A program made the position numbers and the translations under genes. Below, piece by piece: positions 52,301 to 62,579 of a stretch of 64,000 nucleotides of DNA. The notes beneath the pieces were generated by a model, which searched no databases, was not told where the DNA came from, and saw nothing but the letters and a program-made list of their open reading frames with translations. Origin of the DNA: Liopterus haemorrhoidalis. Taxonomy: Eukaryota; Arthropoda; Insecta; Coleoptera; Dytiscidae. The DNA lies in NCBI GenBank assembly GCA_963971575.1, contig OZ020623.1, positions 12,154,980 through 12,218,979 of the forward strand, in the 5' to 3' direction. The stretch's first letter is position 1. Every line of letters starts with the position of its first letter.

Positions 52301-55164
52301 GACATTTTAAACCCTAAAAAAATAGGGGTTAATTTAGTTTAATATTATTTATGAAATTTATTTTATTCCTATTAAAAATTACAGTGTACAGTATTAAAAA
52401 AATTATAAACTCTATTCACAATAAATATGAGATGACGTCACACTTGGTTAATTTAAGTACCAATGTCATGATGTGATGTAACCAACATCAAACCATAACT
52501 CAGTTGGTACATTTATTTATTTAATGTTGGTAAGGTTTTTACACGTTGCCAGCTTGAGAATGTACTGTTCAGTCAGTTTTAGTCAGGTTTGACATTTACT
52601 TAAGTGAGGCGCCTATCTAGGTGTTGGGATCCTATTATTTATTTATTTTTTATTTTATTTATTACATAAAATATTATTGTAATAAAAATACCGAAAGCTC
52701 TTAGTAGCCGCGCTCAAAGGATGGTTTTGTCTCTTATTAATTATTTTGAAAGAGAGCGAGATAATGGTGGACCTTTAATGAATTCGAAATGTGTATATTG
52801 TGTTTGTATATTTTAAAAGGTTTTGTAATTTGTAATGTGACTAACCAAAAACAATATTTCATAATGTATCTTAGTCGATAAATAAATATTATATTAAAAT
52901 ATGTGTTCTATTTACATTTGTTACGTTCATTCTTTTTTCTAATTTTAACCTACAGATCTGTTACGTAGAGTCATAACGGTTTATTATCTTCAGATGCAAG
53001 CGAAAAGTAATTTTAGCGTACTCGTGAAATTTACACTTGCATCTAGCGGTAATAAACTGTTCGACTAGCAATAATATTTGAATATTCATTATTTGAAGTA
53101 AAACTGTATTGAACATCTGAAATTCAAATATTAAAAAATTTCTATTCGAATAATAAAAAATTTTACTCTTTATCATTGCTTTCCGATATATTTAGGTGAG
53201 TTCGGGAAGCAAGCTCGGAGCGTTCGAGAAAAGGTCTAAACGCATTTATTCGAGTGGTCTGGAGTTCAGAGTGACTCGGAACACTTTGAGTTTGCTTACC
53301 AAACCCACTGTGTCAATGTGACAACAGGCGAAAAATTAAAGTAAATTGTATTAAAAGGATGAAAAGATCACGACACATTTCTAAAATTAATTATTTCTGA
53401 TGATTCTTATGCACTGAAATTTTCATTTTTTTATTTAGTACTACATTAGACACTAATACAATGTTCCGTAACTGCACACCTAACTACCGCGGTCGCGGTT
53501 ACGGTAAAGTCGTGGTAAGTTGTGGTTACCCACTGGTTACCTGAAAACGCGTTTTTCATAGACAAGAGCGTTTTTGTTACGGAACGGTCTTCAAACCTCA
53601 TAGTTGATAAAACAGACAACTAAACTGTCATTTTATGGACGTTACAGGTTATAGATATTCTCTTACAAACTTATTAATAAAAATATTTGTTTTATTAGTA
53701 TTTGTTTACAATGGCACATTATATAAGAACATATATGATTTTTCCCGATATTATTTTTCACGACATCGATCAATATTACTAAAAATCAGTTACTTACACT
53801 CATTATTACTGTTTTAATTATAGACTATAGTAAAATAATATTATAATTTATTTACTACTTGCACTGCAAAGAAACGATTAATTCCCTCCACTTAACTCTC
53901 GCCTTATAGTAATTGTTTTGAAATTCCCGCCTTTTGTAGTTTACATTAGATCTGAAGTTTGTAGTGGGAGGAAATAACCACACTAACCGCGATATTTCCA
54001 CGGTTAGTTTGGTAACAAAAAAGTAACCAAAATTTTCAGTAACCGCGTTCCGAAACTTAACAATTTTCCTGAAAAGGTTAATGTCGTACACTTTCGGAAC
54101 GGGAAACTTCAACCGCGGTTACTTTCGTCGAGTAATGGAACATTGTATTAATATAATTTAAACCATATTTCGCGACAAATCGGTTGGAAAGAACTGCTCT
54201 GTATCATAATTCATATTAATTCCTTTCCTCCATATAGGAAATATAGGTTTTCAATTTCTTTTTAGAAGTAGTTCGATATAACATAGCTTTTTTGACAATT
54301 TGCGAAGTGGCAACAAGAGAAGTTTTTCAACTGTGACGTCATCTCATTGTTATGTTAAATGGACTCTATTTCTTTACATGCAAATCTTGTCGACAAAATA
54401 TTGTAGTAAGCAACCCTGAATTAGAATTAACGAAAATGTTTGTTATACGTAACTGTACGTTTTCGTTCACAACCTTCTAAATTAATACTTGACTTATAAA
54501 TTAAAATTAAGAGTTTGCAAGCTCCAAACCAGTGCGTTAATTTATAATTGACACATGCGCAGTAAGCATTTGTCTTAACCTGAAAATTTCCATGCCCATA
54601 TTTTTATATTTTTATCGAAATCTTTCTAATTTCTATGAGCATAGATATACATTTTCCCTCTATTTTAATTCTTTTCAAAACTATGAAACACTCAAAACCT
54701 CATTAGCAGATATAAACAGCTGTCAATTATCGAGCCATAAAGTAGAAATCTATAGAAATTTACCGATAAAACGCTGTCAGTGTCTCAATTTACATTGTAA
54801 TCTACATTTAGTTATTAATTTAACGTTAATTCTAATTCCTAATTTCCAGGTTGTAAACGCAGCATAAGTACTGAGCGTGATAATTTCCCTCCATACATTC
54901 TTGTAGAACGTGTTGCCTATATTACAAAAATTATAAATGGTATAAAAATGTATAAATAGATACTTGTGCTGCCATCTCTTGCCACTAATAGGCATAACAT
55001 AATTTGCCGGTATTATTTGAAAAATAAATTGAGTAAATATATTTAAAAATGATACAACTGCTGCCATCTCTTACCACTTTCTGCAACATCTCTTGTCTTC
55101 TCGGTGAACTGGACGCTAACACAATAGTTTTATCGCCAAATTTTTCAATAACTCTCTTAAACAT
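49198..55164 (-). CDS. Maf/ASMTL-type nucleotide pyrophosphatase, four exons
   Basis: Exons 55075-55164, 52072-52313, 49683-49829 and 49198-49330 join to 612 nt, 203 residues plus stop, the usual Maf length. Maf proteins hydrolyse dTTP, UTP and modified NTPs to the monophosphate and pyrophosphate, cleaning the nucleotide pool in the cytosol. Visible motifs are the N-terminal nucleotide-binding SSSPRRQE (residues 18-25), LIIGADTMV with Asp86, FGKP (96-99), [13 protein letters not shown] (113-125), and [16 protein letters not shown] (157-172), with the C-terminal [12 protein letters not shown]. All three introns have GT/AG borders, and both split codons (Thr111, Met160) give the family residue. 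No methyltransferase domain follows, so it resembles stand-alone Maf rather than the vertebrate ASMTL fusion. A candidate AATAAA lies about 90 bp past the stop. Assignment is from motif recognition; expression is untested. Confidence 0.93.
49683..49829 (-). CDS. Maf gene exon 3
   Basis: It completes Thr111 and encodes [20 protein letters not shown] to YVDTGEP, ending two bases into Met160. The acceptor is TATTTCAG and the donor is CCTAT followed by GTAAGT, a perfect consensus. Intron 3 is short, 352 bp. Confidence 0.93.
50325..51866 (+). pseudogene. hAT transposase (ZBED/SCAND3-like) fossil in Maf intron 2
   Basis: Its reading frame runs [40 protein letters not shown] and KLALWNSRL up to 50708. 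After the Harbinger-type MITE it continues [15 protein letters not shown] and [16 protein letters not shown]. Frame shifts then lead to [29 protein letters not shown] and [20 protein letters not shown]. These are the ZBED5-type blocks LADIF..LN..N..LQG, F..KL.LW, MFP.L.EF and SAM..IKTK.RNRLDV. The ends carry the CCGGTCCGC motif near 50345 and 51842. It lies antisense to the Maf gene. Stops and frameshifts make it dead. Confidence 0.85.
50709..51310. mobile_element. Harbinger-type MITE (602 bp), copy C
   Basis: The ends are TACCCTTTTCACACTAGATC and the inverted GATCTAGTGTGAAAAGGGTA, with TTA on both sides (50706-50708 and 51311-51313). Excising it restores the hAT frame [13 protein letters not shown]. 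It has the same length as copy B at 25.8 kb. Confidence 0.93.
51888..52045. repeat. MITE family A, short diverged relative
   Basis: TATTTCAAACGTTTAAGCGG at the left and the ACTAGTCTTCAAAATCTAGT hairpin with TTTCGCTTAAAGC at the right resemble family A ends, in a much shorter body. It lies in Maf intron 2, about 30 bp from exon 2. Confidence 0.5.
52072..52313 (-). CDS. Maf gene exon 2
   Basis: It encodes residues 31-110 plus two bases of Thr111, starting [20 protein letters not shown] and including [20 protein letters not shown]. The acceptor is TTTTTAG. The donor is CTTAAAAC followed by GTAATC, a slightly non-consensus +4/+5, in phase 2. Intron 2 (49830-52071) holds the ZBED-like hAT and the Harbinger-type MITE. 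Confidence 0.92.
53457..54149. mobile_element. MITE with TACAATGTTCC ends in Maf intron 1
   Basis: Inverted ends TAATACAATGTTCCGTAAC and (reverse complement) TAATACAATGTTCCATTAC bound 693 bp. Subterminal ACCGCGGT / AACCGCGGTTAC motifs mirror each other. TA at both ends suggests a Tc1/mariner-type target. There is no coding capacity. Confidence 0.78.
55075..55164 (-). CDS. Maf gene exon 1
   Basis: It encodes residues 1-30, from [20 protein letters not shown] to [10 protein letters not shown]. The start ATG is the first in frame and lies the expected ~17 residues before the S-S-S-P-R-R loop. The donor is AAAGTG followed by GTAAGA (phase 0). Intron 1 is 2761 bp and contains a 693-bp MITE. Confidence 0.9.
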
Positions 55165-55498
55165 TTTGTTTTATAGTAATTCTATAACGTTTTATTTAAT
55201 AGTACAACAAATTTATTCAACAATTTTGTGTATGATGGTTATAAATTTTATTTGTATCTTACAACAAACACGAGGTTAGGTTTTAGTATAGTAGAACCCT
55301 CTAGCGGATATTTGGAAAAGTATGATAAGACATTTGGTAACCATGGAATCAAATATATTTAGTTCATACAGAGATAATGTAATTAGTAATTAATGATAAT
55401 ACCCACACTAAAAAAACTATCTTGTATCTATAGTCCGTTCAAACGTTAGAATACAGAATTGCTCTTGGAAGAGGTGTTGCCAAATCGTCACCCCAGAA

Positions 55499-55848
55499 TT
55501 GGTTTGTTCTACGACGGCCCCTAGCGCACTAAGGAACCTCTACCAATTAATGCATAAAGAAAAAATACAGATGGCTTTACCTAACGTAGAAGCTGTCCTA
55601 CGACTACTTCTTAGTTTAATGGTCACTAACTGCTTTGAAGAGAGGTCTTTTTCAAACTTAAAAGAATTAAAAATGAATTAAGGAGCACAATGTCTGAAGA
55701 CAGGTTATCCGCACTGAGCATTCTGAGCATTGAAAGTGATAAACTTAGAAATATTAAAAAAAAGAGATAGTCTATTAAAGGGCCTCAAATTAAATTAAAT
55801 GCCTAAAAATTTGAATAGCCTAGGGCCTCGCGTCATTTAAATCCGGCT
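55499..55848 (+). pseudogene. hAT transposase C-terminal dimerisation region and right end
   Basis: The frame reads LRNLYQLMHKEKIQMALPNV, EAVLRLLLSLMVTNCFEERS and FSNLKELKMN. A one-base shift then gives LRSTMSEDRLSALSILSIES. The hAT C-terminal pattern is L..LL..P.....ERSFS.LK.IK..LRSTM.E.RL..L..L.IE. The right terminus CAGAGCCGGATTTAAATGAC (reverse complement, near 55830-55848) follows GGGCCT repeats, typical of this hAT group. The N-terminal part is absent. Confidence 0.85.
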
Positions 55849-56334
55849 CTGGTTACCCTATATGCCATCGGTAGATCAAGAATATTATATTAGATTAATA
55901 AAAGTACTATGAATATTTGGTTTTCTTAATTTTAAAAATATTAGTTCTTGTATAGTTAAATTATAATTTACAATCCAATATATATTATATAAATTAATAA
56001 AACATGTTTTTATTTTGATATTGATTTTTTTGCTTTATCAATTGTTCTATTTCCAAAAAAAAATATTTAAAACTTTCAGAAAATTTAATATTTTGTAATA
56101 TCTCCAAATTAAAATTTCTTAATTAAGTGCCTTACATTAATTATTTATTTAAAAAATCAGCTGTGGCTACCACAGGACCGATCGCCGTCACAAAGTACTT
56201 GTATAAAATACATTCTAGCAGCAGAGTAGTTATTATTGTAAAAGACAATAACGTATTATATTACGTTGACAATTTCATAATGTGTATTTATAATTTATGA
56301 TAATCATGAAAACGTACCTGAATACATACAAAAA

Positions 56335-56530
56335 AAGTCTCAAATAAAAATTGTTAGTTATTGATTTTATAGTAAGTTTTGTTACATTTTTTTCGAAATA
56401 TTTCTCTGTTTTGAAATATTCGCAAAAATCTTAAAACCGACACGAGTAAACTCCCATTTCTAGTTAACCGATTTTTACCAAAAGTTGATCAACTCGTGCC
56501 CTCGATGTCGAAAGCTTAAATATGAATTTT
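56335..56530 (+). repeat. Fragment of the CAGTGGCGAAGG repeat family interior
   Basis: It matches 29128-29275 (AAAGTCTCAAATAAAAATTG, AATATTCGCAAAAATCTTAA, CACGAGTAAACTCCCATTTC) and runs on to CTCGATGTCGAAAGC, part of the same repeat. Confidence 0.7.
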
Positions 56531-56569
56531 CATAAAAATACCTGTAGCCGAATTTGCTCTGCAAATTCC

Positions 56570-56790
56570 CTAAGAAGGAAGGACATAAAAATAAAAACAC
56601 ACAAATACACTAGAAAAATTAAAAAATAGGGATGAGGACCTTTTTTTTTAGGTCATCACTTTGTATTTTCGAAGCGCGGCCCTTTTTTTTTAGATCATTA
56701 CTTGAAATTTAGAAGTGTAAACCTTATTCATAATTTAAATAATAATTTTGTCTTCCCCTCCCCCAACAAAAATTCCTGGATGCGCCAGTG
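56570..56790 (-). mobile_element. hAT MITE, CAGTGGCGCAC family, one end lost
   Basis: On the minus strand it begins CACTGGCGCATCCAGGAATT and follows the 35.5 kb copy through the AACAAAATTATT region, with two GAGGACC/GCGGCCC T-run modules. The opposite terminus has diverged. Confidence 0.7.
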
Positions 56791-56959
56791 TGTTGGCGGT
56801 CGGCAAAAATTAGTCATTCTCTAAAGTTATCATGATTTTACCATTTTATGTTAAAAAAAAAATTGTCTGAATGTGACGTAGTATACAAATATTATTACTC
56901 CTAACATTATCACTCGTATTACTGAAAAGTGGACTTCGAACAAACCGATTGTGGGGTGA

Positions 56960-57436
56960 CGACTTATTAAATACCTACAAAACCTGAAATGTGTAAAATT
57001 CACACTTCACATAATTTTTTTTTTTTTCTTCTTTTTTAAATGAAGTAACCATTTCCAACAATTTTAAATATTTCCAGCATTATTTTGGCGACGAAACCCA
57101 TAATTTGTTGTCGTTTTATGCTGGACCGATACTTTTTCGCATCTGTCCATTTATTTCCGAGCCAAATACACTCGCAAAGGGGAGAATCAGAGGAGAAGGA
57201 ATAGCAAATAATTGCTATTTTTAAAGCTCCTTCTAAAATACGGAAAGTTTTTCCATTTTTGTTTTCCTCTTTTATCGTTTTAATAAGATGTTTCCTCTGT
57301 GGATGTAGCTTATTATTTTGGAAGGTTAAATACATTTTCATTTTAATTTTATAAAGTAAGGTTAGAATTAATATAATTTGTAAATAAAAATTGATGTGTA
57401 GGGTGAATTTTCACACATTTCATGGTTTTGTAGGGC
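56960..57436. repeat. Segment bounded by inverted palindromic motifs
   Basis: An inverted motif copy (56962-57018) and a direct copy (57388-57436) enclose about 370 bp. A minus-strand frame of 101 codons inside (57036-57341, MKMYLTFQNNKLHPQRKHLI...) spans nearly the whole interior. It shows no domain I know. The arrangement parallels 4741-5415. Confidence 0.5.
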
Positions 57437-57969
57437 TATTCAAATGTTTAAGCGAAACTAACTAAAATTTTCATTTTCTTAAGTAAGTAAACTCGAATAA
57501 AATATAACCTCCATTATAGATTGTTACATAAAATACTATTGCTAAGTGACATTACCGATGGTGGCGCTGTGCTCCAAGGCAATATGGCTGTCGTCTCTAG
57601 TACTTAGCTGTCAACTTGCTAATAACGAACAGGTTAATTTAATTACAGGATATTTTTATTTTATGAAAATGCGAGTAAATATTTGTATCAAAGTGTATAA
57701 AAGAAGGTGGACATCAAATTACAGTATTTACAGTTTAATTTCAGTAGATTTATTGAAGTGTAATTTGTAGTTGAGCAGGTGTAAATGCCGGGCACGTAAT
57801 TTTATGTGGTACATCTGAGTATCGGTCATCTGAATTTACAATATATGGATTCTGTTTGCAAACAAGTGCATTATGTTCATTGCCTCATGAAATAAAATTA
57901 ATTTTAGTTGGACAAGAGCAGCTAAAAGTTAAAAATGCAACTTACAGGTGCAAGCATATTAGTGCAGTA

Positions 57970-58410
57970 TTGTCATCTGACACTACCAATAGAGGCGCCA
58001 CTGCATTGTACATCAAGGCTGACGCAGATAGGATATTTTTGACAGGTTCAATGGTATCTTCATGTGATATTTATTGAAATTAATTTATTATTCAATATGA
58101 GGGTTGCGTTAAATGAAATTTTCCGTTTTCTCAGTGCCCAAGTCACCTCTAGGGTTATAATTGAAGGTAATAAGGCTTTTTTGCCACGTTTCGGAACACG
58201 ATGAAAACTTAGGTCTCTATCACGACCTACTTTTGCATTGCAAAGATAAACACAACAATTCACGTTGCATTTAATTTTTTCTTGCAATTTTAAAGACATT
58301 TTTTAAAAACTCGCTATGAAAACAACAGTAAACAAACTCGACTATCCTCCACCTGTCAGTTTCTCAAAATCTCACTAGAGGCGCTTCAGTTATTGTCAGT
58401 TGACAATTGT
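57970..58410 (-). mobile_element. THAP-associated non-autonomous element
   Basis: The inverted ends ATTGTCATCTGACA (left) and ATTGTCAACTGACA (reverse complement of right) have GAGGCGC motifs just inside both. The middle encodes a THAP-like N-terminus on the minus strand. The shorter relative is at 39287-39546. THAP plus inverted ends suggests a P-element-like or other THAP-bearing transposon, internally deleted. Confidence 0.7.
58060..58299 (-). pseudogene. THAP zinc-finger N-terminal fragment
   Basis: The 79-residue frame begins MSLKLQEKIKCNVNCCVYLC, then NAKVGRDRDLSFHRVPKRGK. The C-x4-C (CCVYLC) and the SFHRVPK stretch are the first half of the THAP C2CH DNA-binding domain (about 90 residues when whole). 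The second Cys-x2-His pair and the AVPTVF-type end are missing. After TLE the sequence GAGGTGACTT could be a splice donor, so this may have been exon 1 of a transposase. Confidence 0.72.
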
Positions 58411-58411
58411 T

Positions 58412-59470
58412 TTTCTGCGACAAATGTAATGAACAAACTCGCATAGTATCAATTACTTTTTAACTCAAAATATATTCCCATGCCTTTCTCCTGTTCATAA
58501 CCAAATCTTTTCCCAATCTGGACTTAATATTAACTTTACCTCCATTTTTCTTAAGAAAAGAAAAAAATTAAGATGCCTATCTTTGTCCTGTCTTGAATGA
58601 CAGCCAAAAACACTACAATTTGTTCTACTTTTATAGTTTTTTAAAACTTCTATGAACTTGCTAACAAAAATTCAACACTAGAACATATGTAATAAGTTAG
58701 AATAGTACTAGAACGCCTAGTACAATATTTGACCACCAGACTGCGTATTCGAGCGTGTCAGTTCTCAATTTTCTACTCTCATGGTGGTACCGGACAAAAT
58801 AATTCTTTTAATAAAGAACTCCAAAGTTTCAATACTACTGGTCTTAATTAATTTAAAAATGTAGCCAATATTTCTTCTTCGGTTCTTTTTTATCAAGAGG
58901 CTTTGGATTCATCTCTAAATCTTGGCGAATTCTATAGCGGAGTTTAGGTTCTTGCTTTATACCTTTGACCGAGAAGTATCAGACTACTAACAGCACTATC
59001 AACATACCTCCCATATAAATAAAGATTAGTTAAAACTGTGTACACATGAGAGTTTATTTTTGCTGAAATTATACTCAAAATTATAAAAGGATTATGAAAA
59101 ATCAGTTTTGGTTTTGTGAAGTTAATGTTTTAAACCAGTTTTTCGTAGATTTAGTTTTGGGAAATTCCATTCAGATGACGTAAATTTTCAACAATAAAAC
59201 AAGGTTGTACAAAATTAGAAATTCTGTGGATCAATACGGTATGCGCTGACGTCCTTTTGCGCCGGTATTGAATTGAAATTGGTGCTAAAATATACGTAGA
59301 AAAAACCCGGATTTTTTCAAAATGAATCCTTATGTTTTGTTTTCTTCTTTTTAAATTGTAATCTTATTAAAGATTGGGTATCATTAGAGTTATATTTTGA
59401 CCATTAATTGAATAAGAATTTAAAAACTGTTTTTCTTCTTAAGGACCTCTTTTTATTTTTATATTTCCTT
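58412..59470. other. No gene recognised
   Basis: AT-rich, mostly unique-looking sequence with no ORF or repeat I can support. Confidence 0.4.
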
Positions 59471-59961
59471 GTACGAGGGCTAACTAAGAAGGGATTTAGT
59501 TTTTTTTTGGAACAAACTAGTTTATTGCTTTTCAAAATATTCGCATTTAAGATTTAACTTTTGTATGCGTTCAATACAATTCTCAAAACATTTTTTCCAC
59601 TCTGAAGTTGGTATCTCAAAAACATGGTTTTCGAAGAACAACTTCTTGAATCGATCAAAATCGCTGTCCACGCATTTTTTTGTTTGATATTAGGAAACTT
59701 TTTTTTTTCTCCTTCGAATAATCAATTGTTTGACGTGCTGTATGGGAGCTTGAATTGTAATGATGAAGAATGATGCGACGTTTTTGGTTGTTTTTCCTGA
59801 TTTTGTCGATGACTTCTGGCAAAAAGATGTTGTATACCATTCAGTATTAACTGTTCTCAGATCCTCTAAAGCATCGGTTCCCAACCTGTGCTCCACGGAG
59901 CCCTAAATGCTCTGCGTGCACTTCTCAGGGGTTCCGCAGCCGTTCCAGGAAATAAAATAAA

Positions 59962-61027
59962 TAAAAAATTGATGTGAAGTGTGAATTTTCACACATTGCA
60001 GGGTTTCGCAGGTATATAATAAGTGAAGGCGGCATGTTGAGTGTGTAGGACAAATTTTGCTTTGTAGTAACCAAGGCAAAATGAACGATCTTTTTAAAAT
60101 AATTTGTCGTCTGTTAATCTCAGAGCTTTAAAAACAAATTTTATGTTAAAATATTTTTTTGTTAATTTGATTCGAATACCTAATATCATTATTTAGGTTT
60201 CTAAATAAGTGCAGTATTTTTTTTATATAACAAGGTTCATTAAGATTTTCAAAATTGGGCCTATGGCTTTCATTGGTTGTCTTAAATCACACGCTCCGCC
60301 CCTCTGGCTTCGTATAAATGACACAGAATGAAAATATAATTCCAATTGGTTATTAAATTTACGCTCTTGAAAATTAAATTCAAAATGTGCTAAAATATAA
60401 CTAGAATTTTAACAAATTAATTTAAACATAATAAATATGAAAAAAAAAACAAAAAATAAAATTGACTCCACAAGCCAGGAACGAAACTGTGTAGTGAATA
60501 ACGATCCTGTGTGGTTGTCGAGCAACTGAGCCACTAGACCACCAAACGCTTATCAAATTAGTGTGTTATAAGAGTATAACATGTATGCATCGTCAACCAA
60601 AAAACCCAAAAAATGCGTTATTTTCCGAAAACATAATCTGATCAAAAATTCCTGTTGTACTATTCCGGTTCACACCATTATACATTACTTAGAATTTTTT
60701 CACATTTTTAGTTTAAACCATCTGGGCTACAGGGTGTGGGACAAAAATTTTTTTGCACAATTTTGGCAAAAATCGCTTCAAAATAATTTATTTTGCAAAA
60801 ATTAAATTTTGATCGTTAATCCACGTACTAAGGGCTTTCATTTGATACCCTAATCAGAATTAAAAAAAAATATTTTTTTTTTCGATGAGCACATATTTGT
60901 TTATATTTTTAGGGGGATATGTTTTTTAGATGTTTTAGTATTTTTCCTATGTGCGGGTCAAAAAGTTGTACAAGCATGCCAATTTTCAACTCTCTAGGTT
61001 TAGCCGTTTGGCTACAATTTTTACCGA

Positions 61028-61065
<38 letters not shown>

Positions 61066-61115
61066 GACAAAATGACGGTATAAGGGTTTTTTGGTCATAC
61101 CTACAAAACCCTAAA
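59962..61115. repeat. CAGA repeat family, fourth copy
   Basis: It begins with the palindromic motif (GTGTGAATTTTCACACATT), keeps the block GGCATGTTGAGTGTGTAGGA interrupted at 15.6 kb, and carries a tRNA-like module at 60466-60546. It ends with about nine CAGA units and TCATACCTACAAAACCCTAA. Confidence 0.87.
60466..60546 (-). other. tRNA-like module, fullest version
   Basis: On the minus strand TTTGGTGGTCTAGTGGCTCA contains a consensus A box and resembles the 5' half of tRNA-Glu/Asp genes. GTTTCGTTCCTGGC about 45 bp later is a B box with one mismatch. The intervening sequence is unrelated to that of the 9.5 kb copy. Confidence 0.6.
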
Positions 61116-61320
61116 AATGAATAAAATCGAAAAACTGAATCATAATAAGAAAACTGGAAATTACATTTTGAACGAAATAGCCGGTTTATAACTCTAGCTG
61201 GAATGTGATCCGCGAGATGCATTGTTTTTGAATAATCTAGGTGTATTTTGATTATTTGCTTTAATTTATAAAAATCTGTCTATCAATAAATAAGTGAACT
61301 CTGAGAAAAGTGAATTTATA

Positions 61321-61885
61321 ATGGGTGTTTTTTTTAGAGGTATAGAACTTTAAATTGCAATAAAACAACGATGGATTATTCGATTGACATGAATTTTTTT
61401 TTATTCGAAAGATAATCTTGTGGCATTACATTTTAAATATGATTTCTGGCATATGACCGCCACGGCTGGCTCGGATGTAGTCCAATCTGGACGTCCAATT
61501 TTCGATGACTTTTTCCAACATTTGTGGCCGTATATCGGCAATAACACGGCGAATGTTGTCTTCCAAATGGTCAAGCGTTTGTGGCTTATCCGCATAGACC
61601 AATGACTTTACATAGCCCCACAGAAAGTAGTCCAGCGGTGTTAAATCACAAGATCTTGGAGGCCAATTCACAGGTCCAAAACGTGAAATTAGGCGGTCAC
61701 CAAACGTGTCTTTCAATAAATCGATTGTGGCACGAGCTGTGTGACATGTTGCGCCGTCTTGTTGGTATGATTTAATGTAATGCCACAAGATTATCTTTCG
61801 AATAAAAAAAAATTCATGTCAATCGAATAATCCATCGTTGTTTTATTGCAATTTAAAGTTCTATACCTCTAAAAAAAACACCCGT
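61321..61885 (-). mobile_element. DD41D mariner derivative with ~110-bp inverted repeats
   Basis: The arms 61321-61430 and 61776-61885 are near-perfect inverted repeats starting ATGGGTGTTTTTTTTAGAGG (ACGGG in the other), flanked by TA. The 565-bp element keeps only the C-terminal third of a transposase gene. Confidence 0.9.
61426..61788 (-). pseudogene. DD41D transposase C-terminal third
   Basis: YQQDGATCHTARATIDLLKD, then TFGDRLISRFGPVNWPPRSC and DLTPLDYFLWGYVKSLVYAD carry the second and third catalytic Asp with 41 residues between them. It continues to the C-terminus GHMPEIIFKM. The first Asp and the DNA-binding domain are gone, and the first residues of the open frame (MWHYIKS) come from the inverted arm. 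It differs strongly from the 11.6 kb transposase, so it is a third DD41D lineage. Confidence 0.9.
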
Positions 61886-62579
61886 TAGTTACAAAATGGG
61901 GGTAGGTTTTGTAACTATAAATTTATCCCCGTAACATTACTTCTGAACACCATTAATTTGTGAGACATAGGGTAGGCCTAAGGGGCTCCGCCATAGAAAT
62001 AGATTCTAAAAAGGGTTCCGCAAGTCAAAAACGTTGGGAACCACTGCTCTAAAGGAATGGTTGTGAAATATCCAGTACAACCGAAAAAACAAACATTTTC
62101 TTGGAAATGCTTCGTGAACGAACAACTTTTGTGAGTTTCGGCTTATCTTGGATGACCCAAACAGTGGATTATTGCTTAGTTTCCGGTTCATATGAATAAA
62201 TCCAAGTTTCGTCACCTGTAACGACGTTGTATACGGATTTTGCAGTGCATAGGTTAATTTTTTTTAGCATTTTCTTACATCAATCAACACGGTTAAATTA
62301 TGCGGAATCCATCGGGAATAGATCTTTTTCTCAGCTAAATGTTCATGTAGAATCCAATTTATTGCAGTTTGCGATATGCCAAAGGATGCCTCTATCTCAC
62401 GGTAAGTCACATACCGATCTTCTTCAATCATTTTGCGTACAGCATCGATGTTTTTTTGAATCATAACCGATTTTGGTCGACCTTCGAAGGAAATTGTTAG
62501 TTTTTTACACAATTTTTCATTACTTTTCACTTTTATAACTTGCAATTTTAGGTTAGATTTCCCCATCAGCGTAAATTTG

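Larger units (their letters stand above)
59872..62046. mobile_element. hAT non-autonomous element carrying two nested inserts
   Basis: The perfect 8-bp duplication CTCTAAAG lies at 59864-59871 and 62047-62054, within the mariner gene. The ends are CATCGGTTCCCAACCTGTG and (reverse complement) CAGTGGTTCCCAACGTTTTT. Subterminal GGGGTTCCGC / GGGTTCCGCAAG motifs follow. It contains a CAGA repeat copy (59962-61115) and a DD41D-derived element (61321-61885). Confidence 0.93.
59480..62485 (-). pseudogene. DD34D mariner transposase split by a hAT element
   Basis: Reading from 62485 downward the frame gives EGRPKSVMIQKNIDAVRKMI, EEDRYVTYREIEASFGISQT and AINWILHEHLAEKKIYSRWI. After shifts it gives GDETWIYSYEPET-type sequence up to 62055. 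The hAT insertion follows. It resumes below 59864 with EDLRTVNTEWYTTSF, DKIRKNNQKRRIILHHYN and SSHTARQTIDY. It belongs to the same family as the pseudogene at 43476-44514. The first ~65 residues are missing, HDN has become HYN, and the third acidic region is lost. Confidence 0.87.

Noticed and set aside
54592..55067. Overlapping frames of ~90 codons on both strands in Maf intron 1
   Set aside because: No domain, typical of AT-rich chance frames, and the splice model of the Maf gene passes over them.
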